From Asaia bogorensis (GTDB taxonomy: Bacteria > Pseudomonadota > Alphaproteobacteria > Acetobacterales > Acetobacteraceae): a stretch of DNA of 64,000 bases. Shown here piece after piece: positions 17,164 to 27,014 of this stretch (position 1 is its first letter; each line of letters begins with the position of its first letter). The notes under the pieces were generated by a model. It was not told the origin of the DNA. It saw nothing but the letters and a program-made list of their open reading frames with translations, and did no database searches. The translations under genes were made by a program, and so were the position numbers. The stretch covers positions 1 through 64,000 of the forward strand of contig CAMDGX010000010.1 in assembly GCA_945897825.1 (NCBI GenBank), read 5' to 3'.

Positions 17164-18321
17164 TCAGGCGGAGTGGGAGATGTCGGTGAGGCGCAGGTGC
17201 TCGTCGCGGGCGTAGCGGTCCGTCATGCCGGCGACGTAGTCGCAGACGGCAGTGGCCGCGCGGGCCGTTCCGCCCTCCCCTGCCCGTCCGCGCCAGTCGG
17301 CGGAGAGCAGGCCGGTGTCGGCGTGGAGCAGGGCGAAGACCTCGTTGGTGATGCGCTTGGCCTTGGCGACCATGCGGTTGACGCGCCAGTGGCGATACAT
17401 GTGCGCGAAGAGGAACTCCTTGATCACCCGGTTGGCCTCGGCCATCGCGGGGCTGAAGGCAACAACCGGGCTGCGGGCGCGGCGGATCGCGTCGGAATCG
17501 CCCGGGTCCAGCTTGGCGATCCGGCGGCGTGTTTCGGCGATGAGGTCGGTGACCAGGGCGTTGATGACGCGGCGGATGGTTTCGTGGCGCAGGCGCTGGG
17601 GCGGGACATCAAGGCTGGACATGCGCGCGGCCGCCAGCGCTTCGCCGACCACCGGGACGTGACGGATCTCGTCGACGGTGAACAGTCCGGCGCGCAGCCC
17701 GTCGTCGAGGTCGTGGGAATGGTAGGCGATGTCGTCCGCCAAGGCGGCTACCTGGGCCTCGACGGAGGCGTGGGTGTGGAGTTCCAGCTTGTGGCGCTCA
17801 TCGTATTGGGCGACGTAGGCTGGGGGGCGGCGCAACGGGCCGTTGTGCTTGGCCAAGCCTTCCAGCGTCTCCCAGGTGAGGTTCAGGCCGTCGAAGGCGG
17901 CGTAGCGCGCTTCCAACAGGGTGACGACGCGCAGGGATTGCGCGTTGTGATCGAAGCCGCCGAACGGCTTCATCGCGATCGCCAGCGCCTCCTCTCCGGC
18001 ATGGCCGAAGGGGGGGTGGCCGAGGTCGTGGGCCAGGGCGAGCGCCTCGGTGAGGTCCTCGTCGAGGTCGAGCTCGCGGGCGATGGAACGGGCGATCTGG
18101 GCGACCTCGAGGCTGTGGGTCAGGCGGGTGCGGAAGAAATCGCCCTCATGGTTGACGAAGACCTGCGTCTTGTATTGCAGGCGGCGGAAGGCGGTGGAGT
18201 GGACGATGCGGTCGCGGTCGCGCTGCCACGGGCTGCGGCCGGGCGATTCGGGCTCGGGATGAAGGCGGCCGCGCGCGGTTTCGGCGCGCACCGCCCAGGG
18301 GGCGCGGGGTCCTGCCGTCAT
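17164..18321 (-). CDS. dgt: dGTPase-like HD-domain triphosphohydrolase
   Basis: A 385-aa protein of the deoxyguanosinetriphosphate triphosphohydrolase-like family. The HD metal site is visible: RLTHSLEVAQIARSIAREL (first His) and ALAHDLGHPPFGHAGEEAL (His-Asp). It removes triphosphate from dNTPs in the cytoplasm. The ATG at 18321 is preferred because AGGAG lies nine bases upstream; a GTG at 18360 would add 13 unconserved residues without a ribosome site. It is 17 bp upstream of argS and divergent from erpA. Confidence 0.95.
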   Translation of the reverse strand: MTAGPRAPWAVRAETARGRLHPEPESPGRSPWQRDRDRIVHSTAFRRLQYKTQVFVNHEGDFFRTRLTHSLEVAQIARSIARELDLDEDLTEALALAHDLGHPPFGHAGEEALAIAMKPFGGFDHNAQSLRVVTLLEARYAAFDGLNLTWETLEGLAKHNGPLRRPPAYVAQYDERHKLELHTHASVEAQVAALADDIAYHSHDLDDGLRAGLFTVDEIRHVPVVGEALAAARMSSLDVPPQRLRHETIRRVINALVTDLIAETRRRIAKLDPGDSDAIRRARSPVVAFSPAMAEANRVIKEFLFAHMYRHWRVNRMVAKAKRITNEVFALLHADTGLLSADWRGRAGEGGTARAATAVCDYVAGMTDRYARDEHLRLTDISHSA

Positions 18322-18427
18322 GGGACCGGGCTCCTGTGGGCCGGGGTCATGCGCCGCCACCTTGTCATGCTGCGGTGCGGATACACAAAGCCGGGGGCGG
18401 CATCAATCCGACGTCGCGTGATGCCCC

Positions 18428-18456
18428 TTCAATCCGGCCTCCGCTTGTCCTATTTA
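18428..18456 (+). promoter_or_regulatory. candidate erpA promoter
   Basis: TTCAAT (18428-18433) and TATTTA (18451-18456) are separated by 17 bp. Transcription would begin at or very near the erpA ATG at 18463, giving a leaderless or nearly leaderless message. No ribosome site is visible ahead of the gene, which agrees with this. Confidence 0.4.
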
Positions 18457-18462
18457 GAACGC

Positions 18463-18816
18463 ATGGACACGCACATGGTTGACGCTCCTTTCCGGCTGAG
18501 TGCGCGCGCGGCGGCGCAGATCAGGGCAATCGTGCAGGGCCAACCGCCCGGCGGGCCGGAGGCGCTGCGGGTTGCGGTGCTGGCCGGCGGGTGCAGCGGG
18601 TTCCAGTATCGCTTCGAACTGGACGGCGCACGGGCCGAGGACGATCTGGTGGTGGAGCGGGACGGGGCGGTGGTTCTGGTCGACCCGGCGAGCCTCGATC
18701 TGCTGGCGGGTTCGGAACTCGATTATTCCGATGCACTGATGGGCGCGCACTTTACCGTTCGCAATCCGAATGCCGCCTCGGCCTGCGGCTGCGGCACAAG
18801 TTTCTCGGTGGAATAG
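18463..18816 (+). CDS. erpA: iron-sulfur cluster insertion protein ErpA (HesB/IscA family)
   Basis: A 117-aa A-type Fe-S carrier that delivers clusters to apo-enzymes. The three conserved cysteines are seen in VLAGGCSGFQYRFEL and SACGCGTSFSVE at the C-terminus. The length is normal. The ATG at 18463 or the one at 18475 may be the start; neither has a clear ribosome site. It is divergent from dgt and followed by xth after 18 bp. The dgt/erpA/xth neighbourhood is common in alphaproteobacteria. Confidence 0.95.
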   Translation: MDTHMVDAPFRLSARAAAQIRAIVQGQPPGGPEALRVAVLAGGCSGFQYRFELDGARAEDDLVVERDGAVVLVDPASLDLLAGSELDYSDALMGAHFTVRNPNAASACGCGTSFSVE

Positions 18817-18834
18817 CGGCGCCGGATCGCGACC

Positions 18835-19608
18835 ATGCGGGTCGCCACCTGGAACGTCAATTCGATCCGCCAGCGCGAAGGGCATGTGGCCCGCTGGCTG
18901 GAGCGCGTGCAGCCGGACGTGCTGTTCCTCCAGGAACTGAAATGCGAGGCGCCGGTGTTTCCGGGGGGCACCTTCAAGGCGCTGGGCTACGACGTCGAAG
19001 TGGTAGGGCAGAAGGCCTATAATGGCGTGGCAGCCCTGGCGCGGGTTCCGTTTGCCGTGGTGCACCGCGCGTTGCCCGGCCTGCCGGAGGACGACGCCCA
19101 GGCGCGCTATGTGGAGGTCGCGGTCGGCGGCATCACGATGATCGGGATCTACCTGCCGAACGGCAATTCCGGCGGCGACGCCGGCTACGCGTACAAGCTG
19201 GCCTGGATGGCCGCATTGCGGGCGCGGGCGGCGGCATTGTTGGCCGATGACGTGCCATTCCTGATCGCCGGGGACTACAATGTGTGCCCGACCGACGCCG
19301 ATTTCGCGCCCGGGGCGATTTCGGCCACCGATGCGCTGGTGCGGCCGGCCACGCGGGCCCAGTTCCGCGCGCTGGAATGGCTGGGGCTGACGGATGCGGT
19401 GCGCGCGCTGCAGCCCGCGGGGCCGGTATTCACCTACTGGGACTACCAGGCGGGCGCTTGGCCGCGTGACCTGGGGCTGCGGATAGACCATGTACTGCTG
19501 TCTCCAACCCTGGCCGAGCGGCTGGTGGCAGCCCACCCCGATCGCGAGGAACGTGGGCGCGAGCAGCCATCGGATCATGTGCCAGTGGTCGTCGAGATCG
19601 CGACCTGA
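18835..19608 (+). CDS. xth: exodeoxyribonuclease III / AP endonuclease
   Basis: A 257-aa Mg-dependent nuclease of the exonuclease III family that acts at abasic sites in base excision repair. Motifs in order: MRVATWNVNSIRQR, FLQELKCEA (metal-binding Glu), NGVAALARVP, AGDYNVCPTDADF (catalytic Asp/Asn), LRIDHVLLSP, and the terminal QPSDHVPVVVEI with the catalytic His. Length matches the family. It is likely co-transcribed with erpA. Confidence 0.96.
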   Translation: MRVATWNVNSIRQREGHVARWLERVQPDVLFLQELKCEAPVFPGGTFKALGYDVEVVGQKAYNGVAALARVPFAVVHRALPGLPEDDAQARYVEVAVGGITMIGIYLPNGNSGGDAGYAYKLAWMAALRARAAALLADDVPFLIAGDYNVCPTDADFAPGAISATDALVRPATRAQFRALEWLGLTDAVRALQPAGPVFTYWDYQAGAWPRDLGLRIDHVLLSPTLAERLVAAHPDREERGREQPSDHVPVVVEIAT

Positions 19609-19611
19609 GGT

Positions 19612-19956
19612 TCAGCGCCAGTGAGCGCGACGCCAGGCCCAATCGCCGGATATGCGAACCCAGCTGCCCGGCAGGTAGCGGGTGGTGCCGGGGCGCCGGA
19701 TCACGTGGCGGCCGGTCTGCCACGTGTAGCGTTCGGCCGCTGGGTCCCACTGCCAACTGCCTGGCTGCCAGACAAGACGCTCGGTGGGCGGCTTCGGGGG
19801 CGTCGTTTCGACCCTGCGCGGCGGGACTGGCGGGACACCGACTGGCTGCGGCAATGCAGGCGCCGGAACGATCAGACATGACAGCACCGCCACCGCCCAC
19901 ATTGTTGGGCGGCAGCGTGGTGAGGAGAACTTGGGCCTAGGCGGGGGCGTCCTCAT
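19612..19956 (-). CDS. small exported YXWGXW-like repeat protein
   Basis: A 114-aa protein. An N-terminal hydrophobic stretch MWAVAVLSCLIVPAPALPQP (residues 19-38) looks like a signal peptide. The mature part is rich in Trp and Arg with repeated motifs of the pattern WQPGSWQWDP and YLPGSWVRISGDWAWRRAHW, as in YXWGXW-repeat proteins of unknown function. It overlaps the end of the neighbouring PEP-CTERM gene by 20 bp, which favours the 19956 start by coupling; ATG 19902 is the alternative. It converges on xth, with 3 bp between the genes. Confidence 0.6.
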   Translation of the reverse strand: MRTPPPRPKFSSPRCRPTMWAVAVLSCLIVPAPALPQPVGVPPVPPRRVETTPPKPPTERLVWQPGSWQWDPAAERYTWQTGRHVIRRPGTTRYLPGSWVRISGDWAWRRAHWR

Positions 19957-21807
19957 GGGGTGCCGTCAGGCTGACTGCCGCGTTGCCATGCCCGTGCCTG
20001 CGGCGACGGGAAATGGCGAAGCCGAGGAGCGCGGTGCCGAACACCATGATGGTGCCAGGCTCGGGGACAGTCCACTGCAGGTTGTAGACGTAGACGGTGC
20101 CGGTGTTGTTTAGGGCAACCCCCTCGTCGGTCTGGATGCGGAGCTGGGCGACGTTGAAGTTGTTGGCGAGCTGGTTGAACTGAACCGAGATCGTTCCCGC
20201 GATGCCGCCATTCTCGGCGCTCTTGATGGTGGCCGATGTACCGTTGCTGCTGTTGAACCCATCGAGGGTGAAGCTGTATTCGTTGTTCCCGACGATGCTG
20301 ATCGAGGTCAGCGACAGCATCGTCAGGTCCGGCAAGCCAAGGTCGGGGGTGATGTTGCTGATAAGCAGGTTCTGCTTGGTCAGGCCGCCGACAAAGTCGC
20401 CGAACATGATCGTTCCGCCGAACACCTCGCCCTGATTGGCGCCGGTGCCGGTGGTGGTCGTGGTTGCGCCGTTCGTGGTGAACTCGGACTGGTAGACAGG
20501 TCCGACGCCCGAGGCGGTCACCGTCGCGGCCAGGGTGCCGCCGGCGTTGGAGGCGTTCGTGCCGTTGTCGAGCGAGACGTCGACCGTAGTGGACGTGGTG
20601 CCGCGCGCGGTCGGGGCGTAGGTGAATGAGAAGGTCTGCGACGTGACGGCACCATTGCCGAAATTGCTGTCATTCAAGCCGGTGGCCCCGTTGAGGGAGC
20701 CGCCCGAGCCGGTGAAGGTTCCGGTGGAGGACGCCACGGTGCCGGTGAGGTTGTAGACCGCCGTCTTGCCGGCGAGGTTGCCATCGCCGGTATTCGCCAC
20801 TGTCAGGGAGACGGTGCCGGACGTGCCGACCCGGACTTCAGTCGTGCTGGAGGAAAGGCTCGCCACCGGCGCCACGGTCTGGCCGGTGAAGGTGTAGGAT
20901 GCGACCTGGCCCCCGGCGTTGTTGTTGAGGGTGCTGCCGTTGGTGAAGCTGGCGGTGATCGTTGCCGTGGACGACGCGCCTCGCGTGGTTCCGGTGTAGG
21001 TTGCGGTGAAGGCCGCAGAGCTCGACGCCGCAGGGGCGGAGCCCTTGGTGTCCGTCAGGTTCAGCGAGGCGGTGCCAGGGGAGACCACGAAGCCGGTGCC
21101 GGCACTGCTGGTGACGGAACCCTGCAAGTTGTAGGGGCTGGTGAGGGACAGATTGGTTCCCGTTGGCGCCGCAAGGTTGCCGTCGCCAATATTCGAGACG
21201 GTCACGGTGCCGGACGTGGATGTGCCCGGCAGTACGTAAAGTTGCGTAGCGGTCGCCGACGTGGACTGAACCGGCGCCACCCAGTTGGCAATAAGGGTAA
21301 TATTCGTCGTGTCGGTCGGGGAGTCCTTTCCCCCGCCGGACAGGGTGCCGAAGACCTGGAACGTGTTGGTGACCGAACTGCCCCTCGTCATCGTGGCGGA
21401 GGGAGAGTAGGTGAAGGTGCTGACGAGCGACGGCGTGGGATTGTTGATGGTGCCGACGTTGGTGGTGGCCCCCCAGCCGGCCGTCGTGGTGACGGGGCTC
21501 AGCGCGATCAGCACGTTCTTGGAGGCGTCTGCGCGCGCAAGTGACATGGTCGTCGAATAGGTCGACGTGATCGTGGTCGGGCTGACGAGCAGGTAGCCCA
21601 CTGTGGGCGAGGGCGATGTGCTCAACCCACCCGAGCCGACGCCGAGATACAGTGTTTCCGTGGTGTAGCCGGTGACGGTGGAGCCAGTCAGGATCGGTTG
21701 GCCGATCGTGATATTGTTGACCGAATACAGCACCGCCGAGTGCGCTGGAGTCGCTACGGCCATCATGCCGGCGACCGAGGCGACGAGCAGTGCGCCAGCA
21801 GGGCGCA
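19937..21807 (-). CDS. PEP-CTERM surface protein with choice-of-anchor D-type repeats
   Basis: From ATG 21807 the product has about 623 aa. It begins with a signal peptide (MRPAGALLVASVAGMMAVAT, cleavage near AHSA). The body is Thr/Ser/Gly-rich with several beta-sandwich repeats marked by TSGTVTVSNIGDGNL and TSGTVSLTVANTGDGNL. The C-terminus has the exosortase signal VPEPGTIMVFGTALLGFAIS followed by RRRR, then an unusual 18-residue tail. It should be exported and processed by an exosortase/archaeosortase, not found here. A GTG at 21909 (VKQSLLSSTS) is an alternative start. It is paralogous to the next gene. Confidence 0.82.
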
Positions 21808-22232
21808 TAGTAAACGATGCCACCGTAGAAGGGCTGGCCGTCGCATGTGCCAGCGTGGGGGTCACTGTTGCCGTGGCGAGCGAAGTCGAGGAAAGGAGCG
21901 ACTGTTTCACCGAATTCCGTTCCAAAAATAGATGCAGCCGGGGCTGTGCGCGGCAGCAGCGGGATTCGCCGCGACAGGCCTGATAATCACAGGCATCGGG
22001 TGCGTAACATGAGCATGCGATCAGGTCAATTTTGATCTCAGACAACGCGGATTGCTCCACCTCATGATCCAGAGGCAGAGTGCGAAGCGAAATACATTTT
22101 GTTACATATTAGCGCATGCAATGCTCGAAAAGCGGGCCGGATCTCCTTTTGCGGGCACCCACACGCCGGATGCAGCGGTTCTAGAACAATTGGACCTGGT
22201 CTTATGTTCGCCGGGGTTGGGCTCGCTGTCGG
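21808..22232. other. intergenic region upstream of the first PEP-CTERM gene
   Basis: About 425 bp, partly covered by a longer open frame if the GTG at 21909 is used. An AT-rich patch at 22085-22115, unlike the surroundings, could hold the promoter of the gene to the left, but no clear -35/-10 pair was assigned. No other gene was seen. Confidence 0.4.
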
Positions 22233-23666
22233 CTACTTCTGTCCCTCCTCTTCTGCGGTCGCCCCGGCAGCGCGGCGACGAGCTGCGCTGCGCCGACGCG
22301 CGAGCGCCAGACCGAGCAAGCCGGTCCCAAGCACAAACATCGTGCCAGGCTCCGGCACGACGCCGCCAGGGCCAGAGCCCAGCCCAGAGCCGCCTACGAG
22401 GTTGTAGACGTAAACCTGCGAGCCCATCACACCGAGGGCCGATTCCTCGTCGGTTCGGATCTTGAGCTGCGCCTGCCCGTCGCCTCCGGTCTTGGAGACG
22501 AACTGCACCGCGATCTTACCGAGTTCGGCGCCGTAGTTGATGGCGTTCAGCGTCGCGGTCTGGGTCGTGCTGGAGAACACCCCGCCATTTCCGGTGAAGA
22601 AGTCGGACAGGCTGAAGGAGAATTCGCTCGCCGCGTCGCCAATGATCTGCGCAGTGATGGTCAGGCGAGTCGCGGCAGCGGAGAAGATGTCGTTGGAGAT
22701 GTTGCTCACCAGCAGCGTCTGCGTGGCGACGCCGCCGCCGATGCTGTTGAACTCGATCTGGCCACCATTGCTGATCGTGTTGCCGGCGGTGTTGAGCGCA
22801 GCGGCATAGTCGGGGCCGACGGCCGTACCGGTGAGCGTTGTCGTCTTGGCACCCCCGGCATTGGTGTTGCTCGCGCCGTTGGCAAGGTTGGTGACGACAT
22901 CCGTGCTGGTGGAGCCGCGCGCGGTGGGCGCGTAGGTGAAGGAGAATGTCTGCGACTTGGAGCCGGTGCCGTAGTTATCCGCGAGGCCGGTCGCGCCGCT
23001 GATCGCCGTGCCGGTGCCGCCTGTGAGGGCACCGCCGCTGCCGCTGATGACACCGCTGGCACTGCCGACGGTGCCGCGCAGGTTGGTCAGCAAGGTGGAC
23101 CCGTTGTCGGTGCCGGCACGATTGCCGGTGCCGGTATTGGAGACGGTGAGGTTGATGGTGCCCGAGGTCCCGGCGCGCACCGTGACAGGTGTTGCCGAGA
23201 TGCTGGCGAGCGGCGCCACGCCAGTGGTCGTAACCGTAACCTGCTGCGCGACCGGGGTGTTCGTGGTTCCCGACTTCTTCGCGGAGTACGTGAAGCTGCC
23301 GGAGAAAGCCCCGGTGGTGGCGGGCCGCACCGCGACGGAGAAGACGTCCCGTCGGGAGGTTCCGCCAGAAATGTCGCTCCTGCCCGAAACCGTCAGCCCG
23401 CTGGTATTGGAAACGAGGCCGGTGGCCAAGCCATAGCTCTGGAGGTTGTAGGCATACAGGGAGCGGCTGAAGCCAGCGCTGTCGAGCAGGGTGTAGCCGA
23501 CGCCCGACGTGATCTTGTCACCGACGACGACCGATGTGACGTTCGCCGCGCTGGAACTGTCGGTCGTGGTGATCTTGAAGAGAGTCGCCTGCGCAGGATT
23601 GGCGAGCACGGTCCAAAGGACCGCGACCGGTGTTGCTGAACGCAACGATGCCCTTACGACATGCAT
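22233..23666 (-). CDS. PEP-CTERM surface protein, paralogue of the downstream gene
   Basis: From ATG 23666 the product has 477 aa. It has a signal peptide (VRASLRSATPVAVLWTVLA, ending ANPAQA). The body has choice-of-anchor D-like repeats including VRAGTSGTINLTVSNTGTGN and FSFTYAPTARGSTSTDVV. The C-terminal signal is VPEPGTMFVLGTGLLGLALA followed by RRRSAARRR and an acidic tail. The second repeat matches FSFTYAPTARGTTSTTVD in the neighbour almost exactly, so the two arose by duplication. It should be exported and anchored or released by an exosortase. Confidence 0.82.
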   Translation of the reverse strand: MHVVRASLRSATPVAVLWTVLANPAQATLFKITTTDSSSAANVTSVVVGDKITSGVGYTLLDSAGFSRSLYAYNLQSYGLATGLVSNTSGLTVSGRSDISGGTSRRDVFSVAVRPATTGAFSGSFTYSAKKSGTTNTPVAQQVTVTTTGVAPLASISATPVTVRAGTSGTINLTVSNTGTGNRAGTDNGSTLLTNLRGTVGSASGVISGSGGALTGGTGTAISGATGLADNYGTGSKSQTFSFTYAPTARGSTSTDVVTNLANGASNTNAGGAKTTTLTGTAVGPDYAAALNTAGNTISNGGQIEFNSIGGGVATQTLLVSNISNDIFSAAATRLTITAQIIGDAASEFSFSLSDFFTGNGGVFSSTTQTATLNAINYGAELGKIAVQFVSKTGGDGQAQLKIRTDEESALGVMGSQVYVYNLVGGSGLGSGPGGVVPEPGTMFVLGTGLLGLALARRRSAARRRAAGATAEEEGQK

Positions 23667-24242
23667 CCTGGCACCTGCAATTGATCGGACAGACGCTACG
23701 CCCGCCCTGTTAAAAAAATCTAAACGTCCCGCCCCAGGAACGAGGGGCCACTCTGGTTCACGCAACTTAACGTAACTCTAGATGCCTCTTTGTAATCGAG
23801 TGGCGCCGTTTGTGTCAATCCGTTTCGCATCGCACCATGCTGCGCCGAGCGCGCATGGGCGCTCCTCACCCACGAAGCAGGCGTCAATGCAGCGCATGTC
23901 GACCGTGTTCCGTCCTGCCTCGCGGATCGGCTGGACCCGGATCGGTTACGATGCCGAGCAGCCACGCCGTCGAGTCGAGTGCGGTGGCGAAGTCGGCACC
24001 GGCGACGTCGTCGACGCAGGCGACGAACGACGCTCGCTGGCATTCGCGCTCGCAATGGGGCACTGGGCCAGAATCACGTGAAGCGCGTGCCTATCGGCAC
24101 TCAAACGCGCATACGGGCCATATGAAGGCCCGAGCGACGGTCGCGGCATCGGATGACGTTATGGCCTCTGCCGATGGCGCCGCAGCCGTTCACTTCGTGA
24201 GGTCCAGCCGCCCATCCGCCGATGCGGATGGGCCGACCGGCA
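23667..24242. other. 576-bp intergenic region without a supported gene
   Basis: This lies between the start of the second PEP-CTERM gene and the valS stop. Small open frames exist on both strands, none with a recognisable domain. One minus-strand stretch (about 24075 to 23890, containing RASFVACVDDVAGADFATAL) reads like protein but has no clear start, so it may be a gene remnant. A T-rich patch near 23710 could belong to the PEP-CTERM promoter. Confidence 0.4.
24210..24233. terminator. hairpin after valS
   Basis: GCCCATCCG (24210-24218) pairs perfectly with CGGATGGGC (24225-24233) around a 6-nt loop, 10 bp beyond the valS stop. No T tract follows, so it may protect the 3' end rather than terminate transcription by itself. 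Confidence 0.4.
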
Positions 24243-26936
24243 TCAGGTGATGCGGCCGAGGGCAGCGTCCAGCCGCTCCATCTCGGCCTCGGCCGTGGCG
24301 AGGCGCTCGCGGTTCTCCTCGACCACCTCCTCCTTCGCGCGGGCCACGAAATCCGCGTTGGACAGCTTCTTCGTGATCTTCGCCGCCTCATCGGCGAGCT
24401 TTGCCCGCTCCTTGCCCAGGCGCGCGCGCTCCGCGTCGAGGTCGATCAGGCCCGCGAGCGGGATGACCACGGTCGCCTCGCCCACGACTGTCTGGGCCGA
24501 GCCGGGCGGGATATCGCCGGACAGCGCCTCGAATGCCGACGCGCGGGCCATGCGCCCGATCACCTCGATCCAGCGATCGCCACGCGCCAGCGACTCGGGG
24601 GCGGCATCCTTAAGCAGCACCGGGGCCAGGCGCGAGGGCGGAACATTCATCTCGGCGCGGACGGTGCGGACCTCCGAGATGAGCTTGATCACCCAGTCCA
24701 GCTCCACCCGCGCTTCCGCCGCGGCAGGAACGGCGAAGGGCGTTGGCCAGGCGGACGCGATGAGGCTGCAGGGCGCGCCATAGCCGAAGCGGTCCCACAG
24801 TTCCTCGGTCACATAGGGCATGGCCGGATGGAGCAGGCGCAGCACCTGGCCGAACACCCAGGCGGCGGTGCGGCGCGTTTCGGCCGCCGCCTCGGTATCG
24901 GGCGTTGCCAGCACCGGCTTGGCGAGTTCGAGGAACCAGTCGCAGAACGATAGCCAGGTGAAGCGGTAGCCGGCGGCGCCGTAGTCGTTGAAGCGATAGG
25001 CCTCCAGCGCCGTGGTGGCCTCGGCCACGGCATCCGACAGCTCGGCCATGATCCAGCGGTTCAGCGGCAGCGTCGCGTCGGCCGGAGTGAAGCCCGCATC
25101 AGGCGTCACCTGGTTCATTTCCAGGAAGCGGGCGGCGTTCCAGATCTTGGTGACGAAGCTGCGATAGCCCTCGACCCGCTGCGGCCCGAGCTTCACGTCG
25201 CGGCCAGGGCCGGTGAGCGAGACAATGGTGAAGCGCAGCGCATCGGCCCCGAACCGGTCGATCAGATCCAACGGGTCGATCACGTTGCCCTTGGACTTGC
25301 TCATCTTCTGGCCGCGCTCATCGCGCACCAGCCCATGGATGTGCACCGTCTTGAACGGCACCTCGCCCATGAAGTGGATGCCCATCATCATCATGCGGGC
25401 AACCCAGAAGAAGATGATGTCGAACCCGGTGACCAGCACGTCACCGGGGTAGTAGCGGGCCAACTCCTTGGTCTGCTCCGGCCAGCCCAGCGTGGAGAAC
25501 GGCCAGAGCGCGGAGCTGAACCAGGTATCGAGTACGTCGTCGTCCTGGGTCAGCGGCGTCGGCGCGCCGTAGTGCGCCAGGGCGGCGGCCAGGGCCGCTT
25601 CCTCGTCCTTCTCGACAAACACGGCGCCATCTGGCCCATACCATGCGGGAATGCGATGCCCCCACCAGAGCTGGCGGGAGATGCACCAGGGCTGGATGTC
25701 GCGCATCCAGGCGAAGAACGTGTTCTCCCACTGCTGCGGCACGAACTTCGTGCGCCCCTGCTCCACCGCCTCGATGGCCGGCTTGGCCAGCACGGCGGCG
25801 TTGGCATACCACTGGATGGTCAGCAGCGGTTCGATCGGCACGCCGGAGCGATCGCCGTGCGGCACCTGGTGGATGTGCGGCTCGACCTTGGCGAGGAGTT
25901 CCAGGCGTTCCAGCTCGGCGACGATCGCCTTGCGCGCCATGCCACGGTCCAGGCCCGCAAGCGTGTGGATGAACGCGCCGTCAGCCACGCCCTCGGCGGT
26001 AGTGATGTCGGCGGCGATCTCGTCGAGAATCACGCACGCCTGCCGGTCCAGGATCGAGGGCATCGGCAGGGAATGGCGCTGACCGACGGCGAAGTCGTTG
26101 AAATCATGCGCGGGCGTGATCTTGACCGCGCCCGTGCCCTTCTCCGGGTCGGAATACTCATCCGCCACGATCGGGATGCGGCGGCCGACCAGCGGCAGGA
26201 TCACCCGCTTGCCGATGAGGCCGCGGTAGCGCTCGTCCTCGGGGTGAACGGCAACCGCGGTGTCGCCCAGCATCGTCTCCGGTCGGGTCGTGGCAACCGT
26301 GATGAACTGTCCGGGCTCGCCTTCGACGGGATAGTTGATGTGCCAGAGGTTGCCGCGCACCTCCTGGTTCTCCACCTCGAGGTCGGAGATGGCGGACTGG
26401 AACTTCGGATCCCAGTTGACCAGCCGGCGGTCGCGGTAGATCAGCCCCTGCTTGAACAGCGTGACGAATACCTCGCGCACCGCGGCCGACAGCCCGTCAT
26501 CCATGGTGAAGCGTTCGCGCGGCCAGTCGAGCGAGGCGCCGAGGCGGCGCAGCTGGCGCGTGATGGTGCCGCCGGACTCGCCCTTCCACTGCCAGACGCG
26601 ATCAAGGAACTTCTCGCGGCCGAGGGTCTGTCGGGTGGTGCCCTCCTCGCCCAGCAGCCGCTCGACGACCATCTGCGTCGCGATGCCCGCATGGTCGGTG
26701 CCTGGCTGCCACAACGCGTCGCGGCCCTGCATGCGGCGCCAACGGATCAGCGTGTCCTGGATGGTGAAGGTCAGCGCGTGGCCCATGTGAAGGCTGCCGG
26801 TGACGTTCGGCGGCGGGATCATGATGGTGTAGGGCGCGGCATTGCTGTCGGGCGCGCAGGCGAAGCTGCCCGCGCCCTCCCATCCGGCATACAGCCGCAA
26901 TTCGGTTTCAGCAGGGGAATAGGTCTTGTCGAGCAT
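24243..26936 (-). CDS. valS: valyl-tRNA synthetase
   Basis: An 897-aa class I synthetase that charges tRNA-Val. The HIGH motif lies in PPPNVTGSLHMGHALTF (about residues 42-58), the editing domain in the middle (ETMLGDTAVAVHPEDERY), and the KMSKS motif in GQKMSKSKGNVIDPLDLI near residue 540. The anticodon-binding domain follows, and the last 70 residues form the valyl-type coiled coil (RARLGKERAKLADEAAKITK). Length is normal. It follows popZ on the same strand, a conserved alphaproteobacterial order. Confidence 0.98.
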   Translation of the reverse strand: MLDKTYSPAETELRLYAGWEGAGSFACAPDSNAAPYTIMIPPPNVTGSLHMGHALTFTIQDTLIRWRRMQGRDALWQPGTDHAGIATQMVVERLLGEEGTTRQTLGREKFLDRVWQWKGESGGTITRQLRRLGASLDWPRERFTMDDGLSAAVREVFVTLFKQGLIYRDRRLVNWDPKFQSAISDLEVENQEVRGNLWHINYPVEGEPGQFITVATTRPETMLGDTAVAVHPEDERYRGLIGKRVILPLVGRRIPIVADEYSDPEKGTGAVKITPAHDFNDFAVGQRHSLPMPSILDRQACVILDEIAADITTAEGVADGAFIHTLAGLDRGMARKAIVAELERLELLAKVEPHIHQVPHGDRSGVPIEPLLTIQWYANAAVLAKPAIEAVEQGRTKFVPQQWENTFFAWMRDIQPWCISRQLWWGHRIPAWYGPDGAVFVEKDEEAALAAALAHYGAPTPLTQDDDVLDTWFSSALWPFSTLGWPEQTKELARYYPGDVLVTGFDIIFFWVARMMMMGIHFMGEVPFKTVHIHGLVRDERGQKMSKSKGNVIDPLDLIDRFGADALRFTIVSLTGPGRDVKLGPQRVEGYRSFVTKIWNAARFLEMNQVTPDAGFTPADATLPLNRWIMAELSDAVAEATTALEAYRFNDYGAAGYRFTWLSFCDWFLELAKPVLATPDTEAAAETRRTAAWVFGQVLRLLHPAMPYVTEELWDRFGYGAPCSLIASAWPTPFAVPAAAEARVELDWVIKLISEVRTVRAEMNVPPSRLAPVLLKDAAPESLARGDRWIEVIGRMARASAFEALSGDIPPGSAQTVVGEATVVIPLAGLIDLDAERARLGKERAKLADEAAKITKKLSNADFVARAKEEVVEENRERLATAEAEMERLDAALGRIT

Positions 26937-27014
26937 GGTCAGGGGATCCCGGAACGGGCGGTCGGACAGGAAGGGGCGAGGCGCCGGGCGGCGGGGCGCG
27001 GCAGGCTGCGGCGG

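Noticed and set aside
17044-18816. A 590-codon frame ending in erpA
   Set aside because: Only the last 117 codons resemble a protein family; the rest is antisense to dgt.
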